From: Biformimicrobium ophioploci
GTDB taxonomy: Bacteria > Pseudomonadota > Gammaproteobacteria > Pseudomonadales > Cellvibrionaceae
Direction of reading: 5' to 3'
Length of the DNA stretch: 64,000 nt
Assembly (NCBI RefSeq): GCF_030270605.1
Contig: NZ_BSYJ01000003.1
Coordinates: 496,001-560,000, forward strand
The translations under genes were made by a program, and so were the position numbers. Positions 63,395 through 64,000 of the stretch are shown here, in pieces. Below the pieces are notes generated by a model. The model did no database searches, was not told the origin of the DNA, and saw only the letters and a program-made list of their open reading frames with translations. Position 1 is the stretch's first letter; each line of letters begins with the position of its first letter.

Positions 63395-64000
63395 ATGAGC
63401 AAGCTTGAAGTATTTGAATGCGCCTATCGCGGCAACTTGCTGGCAGGCGTTGATGAAGCAGGGCGCGGCCCGCTCGCGGGGGATGTGGTCGCCGCTGCTG
63501 TGATCCTCGATCCGGCGAACCCCATTGAGGGGCTGGGGGACTCCAAGAAGCTTTCCGAAAAAAAACGCGAACAGCTTTTTGATGTGATCCGCGAGCGCGC
63601 GCTGGCCTATGCGATCGCGCGCGCGTCCGTACAGGAAATTGACGAGCTGAATATCCTGCACGCCAGCATGCTGGCGATGAAGCGCGCGGTGGAGGCTTTG
63701 TCGCCGCAACCGGAATACGTGCTGGTGGATGGCAATCGCCTGCCGCGCTGGCACTATACCGGCGAGGCAGTGGTGAAGGGCGACGGTCGTGTGGCCACCA
63801 TCGGTGCCGCGTCCATCCTTGCCAAGGTCACGCGCGACCGCGAGATGCTGGCACTGCACGAGCGTTTCCCGCAGTACGGCTTCGACAAGCACAAGGGTTA
63901 CCCGACCAAAACGCATATGGCGGCGGTAGAGCAGTACGGGGTAACAGACCAGCACCGGCGCAGCTTCGGGCCCGTTGCCCGGCAGCTGGGCCTGCTGGAG
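63395..64000 (+). CDS. rnhB: Ribonuclease HII (cut by the window edge)
   Basis: 202 codons are visible with no stop before the edge; the complete protein is probably only a little longer. It removes ribonucleotides and RNA from DNA-RNA hybrids. The active-site Asp-Glu pair lies in [20 protein letters not shown]. The third Asp lies in [11 protein letters not shown] and the fourth in [27 protein letters not shown] is the C-terminal family motif. It follows lpxB by 1 nt, the usual lpxB-rnhB(-dnaE) order. Confidence 0.95.
   Translation, partial: MSKLEVFECAYRGNLLAGVDEAGRGPLAGDVVAAAVILDPANPIEGLGDSKKLSEKKREQLFDVIRERALAYAIARASVQEIDELNILHASMLAMKRAVEALSPQPEYVLVDGNRLPRWHYTGEAVVKGDGRVATIGAASILAKVTRDREMLALHERFPQYGFDKHKGYPTKTHMAAVEQYGVTDQHRRSFGPVARQLGLLE

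Overview
This 64 kb window reads as an ordinary, dense, GC-rich chromosome segment of a gammaproteobacterium. The gene orders are diagnostic: usg-fimV-truA-trpF...accD-folC-dedD-cvpA-purF-metZ (a Pseudomonas-like order), dapE-dapD-yffB, glnD-map divergent from rpsB-tsf-pyrH-frr-uppS-cdsA-dxr-rseP-bamA-skp-lpxD-fabZ-lpxA-lpxB-rnhB, and yciI / yciV(rnm)-yciO-scpAB-rluB. A marine, TonB-receptor-bearing member of the Cellvibrionales (Microbulbifer-like) is my best guess, but that is an impression from gene order and protein style, not a proof. I found 58 protein genes, one of them cut by the right edge. I saw no tRNA or rRNA genes, insertion sequences, phage genes or CRISPR arrays.

Layout. 0.1-14.4 kb (+): an ASADH-like Usg protein, FimV, TruA, the late tryptophan genes trpF-trpB-trpA, AccD, FolC, a SPOR protein, CvpA, PurF and MetZ. 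14.6-19.8 kb (+): a MoxR ATPase, DUF58, TgpA-type transglutaminase and MFS transporter operon. 19.8-24.8 kb (-): an rRNA-type SpoU methyltransferase, a DUF2520 Rossmann protein with PdxJ, a periplasmic cyclophilin, an SH3 membrane protein, YciI and a VC0807-type membrane protein. 24.9-29.5 kb (+): the PHP nuclease Rnm, YciO, ScpA, ScpB and RluB. 29.5-34.5 kb (-): a DUF1853 protein, a large lipoprotein and a CpxA/CpxR-type two-component system. A CpxP/Spy-like chaperone diverges from cpxR, with a candidate CpxR box between them. 35.3-38.4 kb: flavodoxin (+), then dapE, dapD and yffB (-). 38.5-44.2 kb: a GGDEF-EAL protein, an LtrA protein and a TonB-dependent receptor, lying between dap and glnD genes that are often close together in relatives. 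44.2-48.5 kb (-): nth, glnD and map. 48.7-64 kb (+): the long ribosomal, cell-envelope and lipid A run from rpsB to rnhB.

How the genes work together. The last block joins translation factors (S2, EF-Ts, RRF), UMP kinase, undecaprenyl and phospholipid precursor synthesis, the MEP pathway, regulated proteolysis (RseP), outer-membrane protein assembly (BamA, Skp) and lipid A synthesis (LpxD, FabZ, LpxA, LpxB). The Cpx-like system and the cyclophilin add envelope stress functions. DapD and DapE supply diaminopimelate for peptidoglycan.

I did not find a convincing new multi-gene system. The most interesting signals are small. TrpA has Glu where the catalytic Asp60 is expected. Endonuclease III has an unusual Cys spacing at its Fe-S site. 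A 13-bp tandem array carrying an AACCGGTT palindrome lies just upstream of glnD. A pseudoknot-capable leader precedes rpsB, and a nested stem-loop leader precedes pyrH. A 20-bp duplication lies between rseP and bamA. The pdxJ-DUF2520 gene pair has a PdxJ of alphaproteobacterial/Bacteroidetes style.
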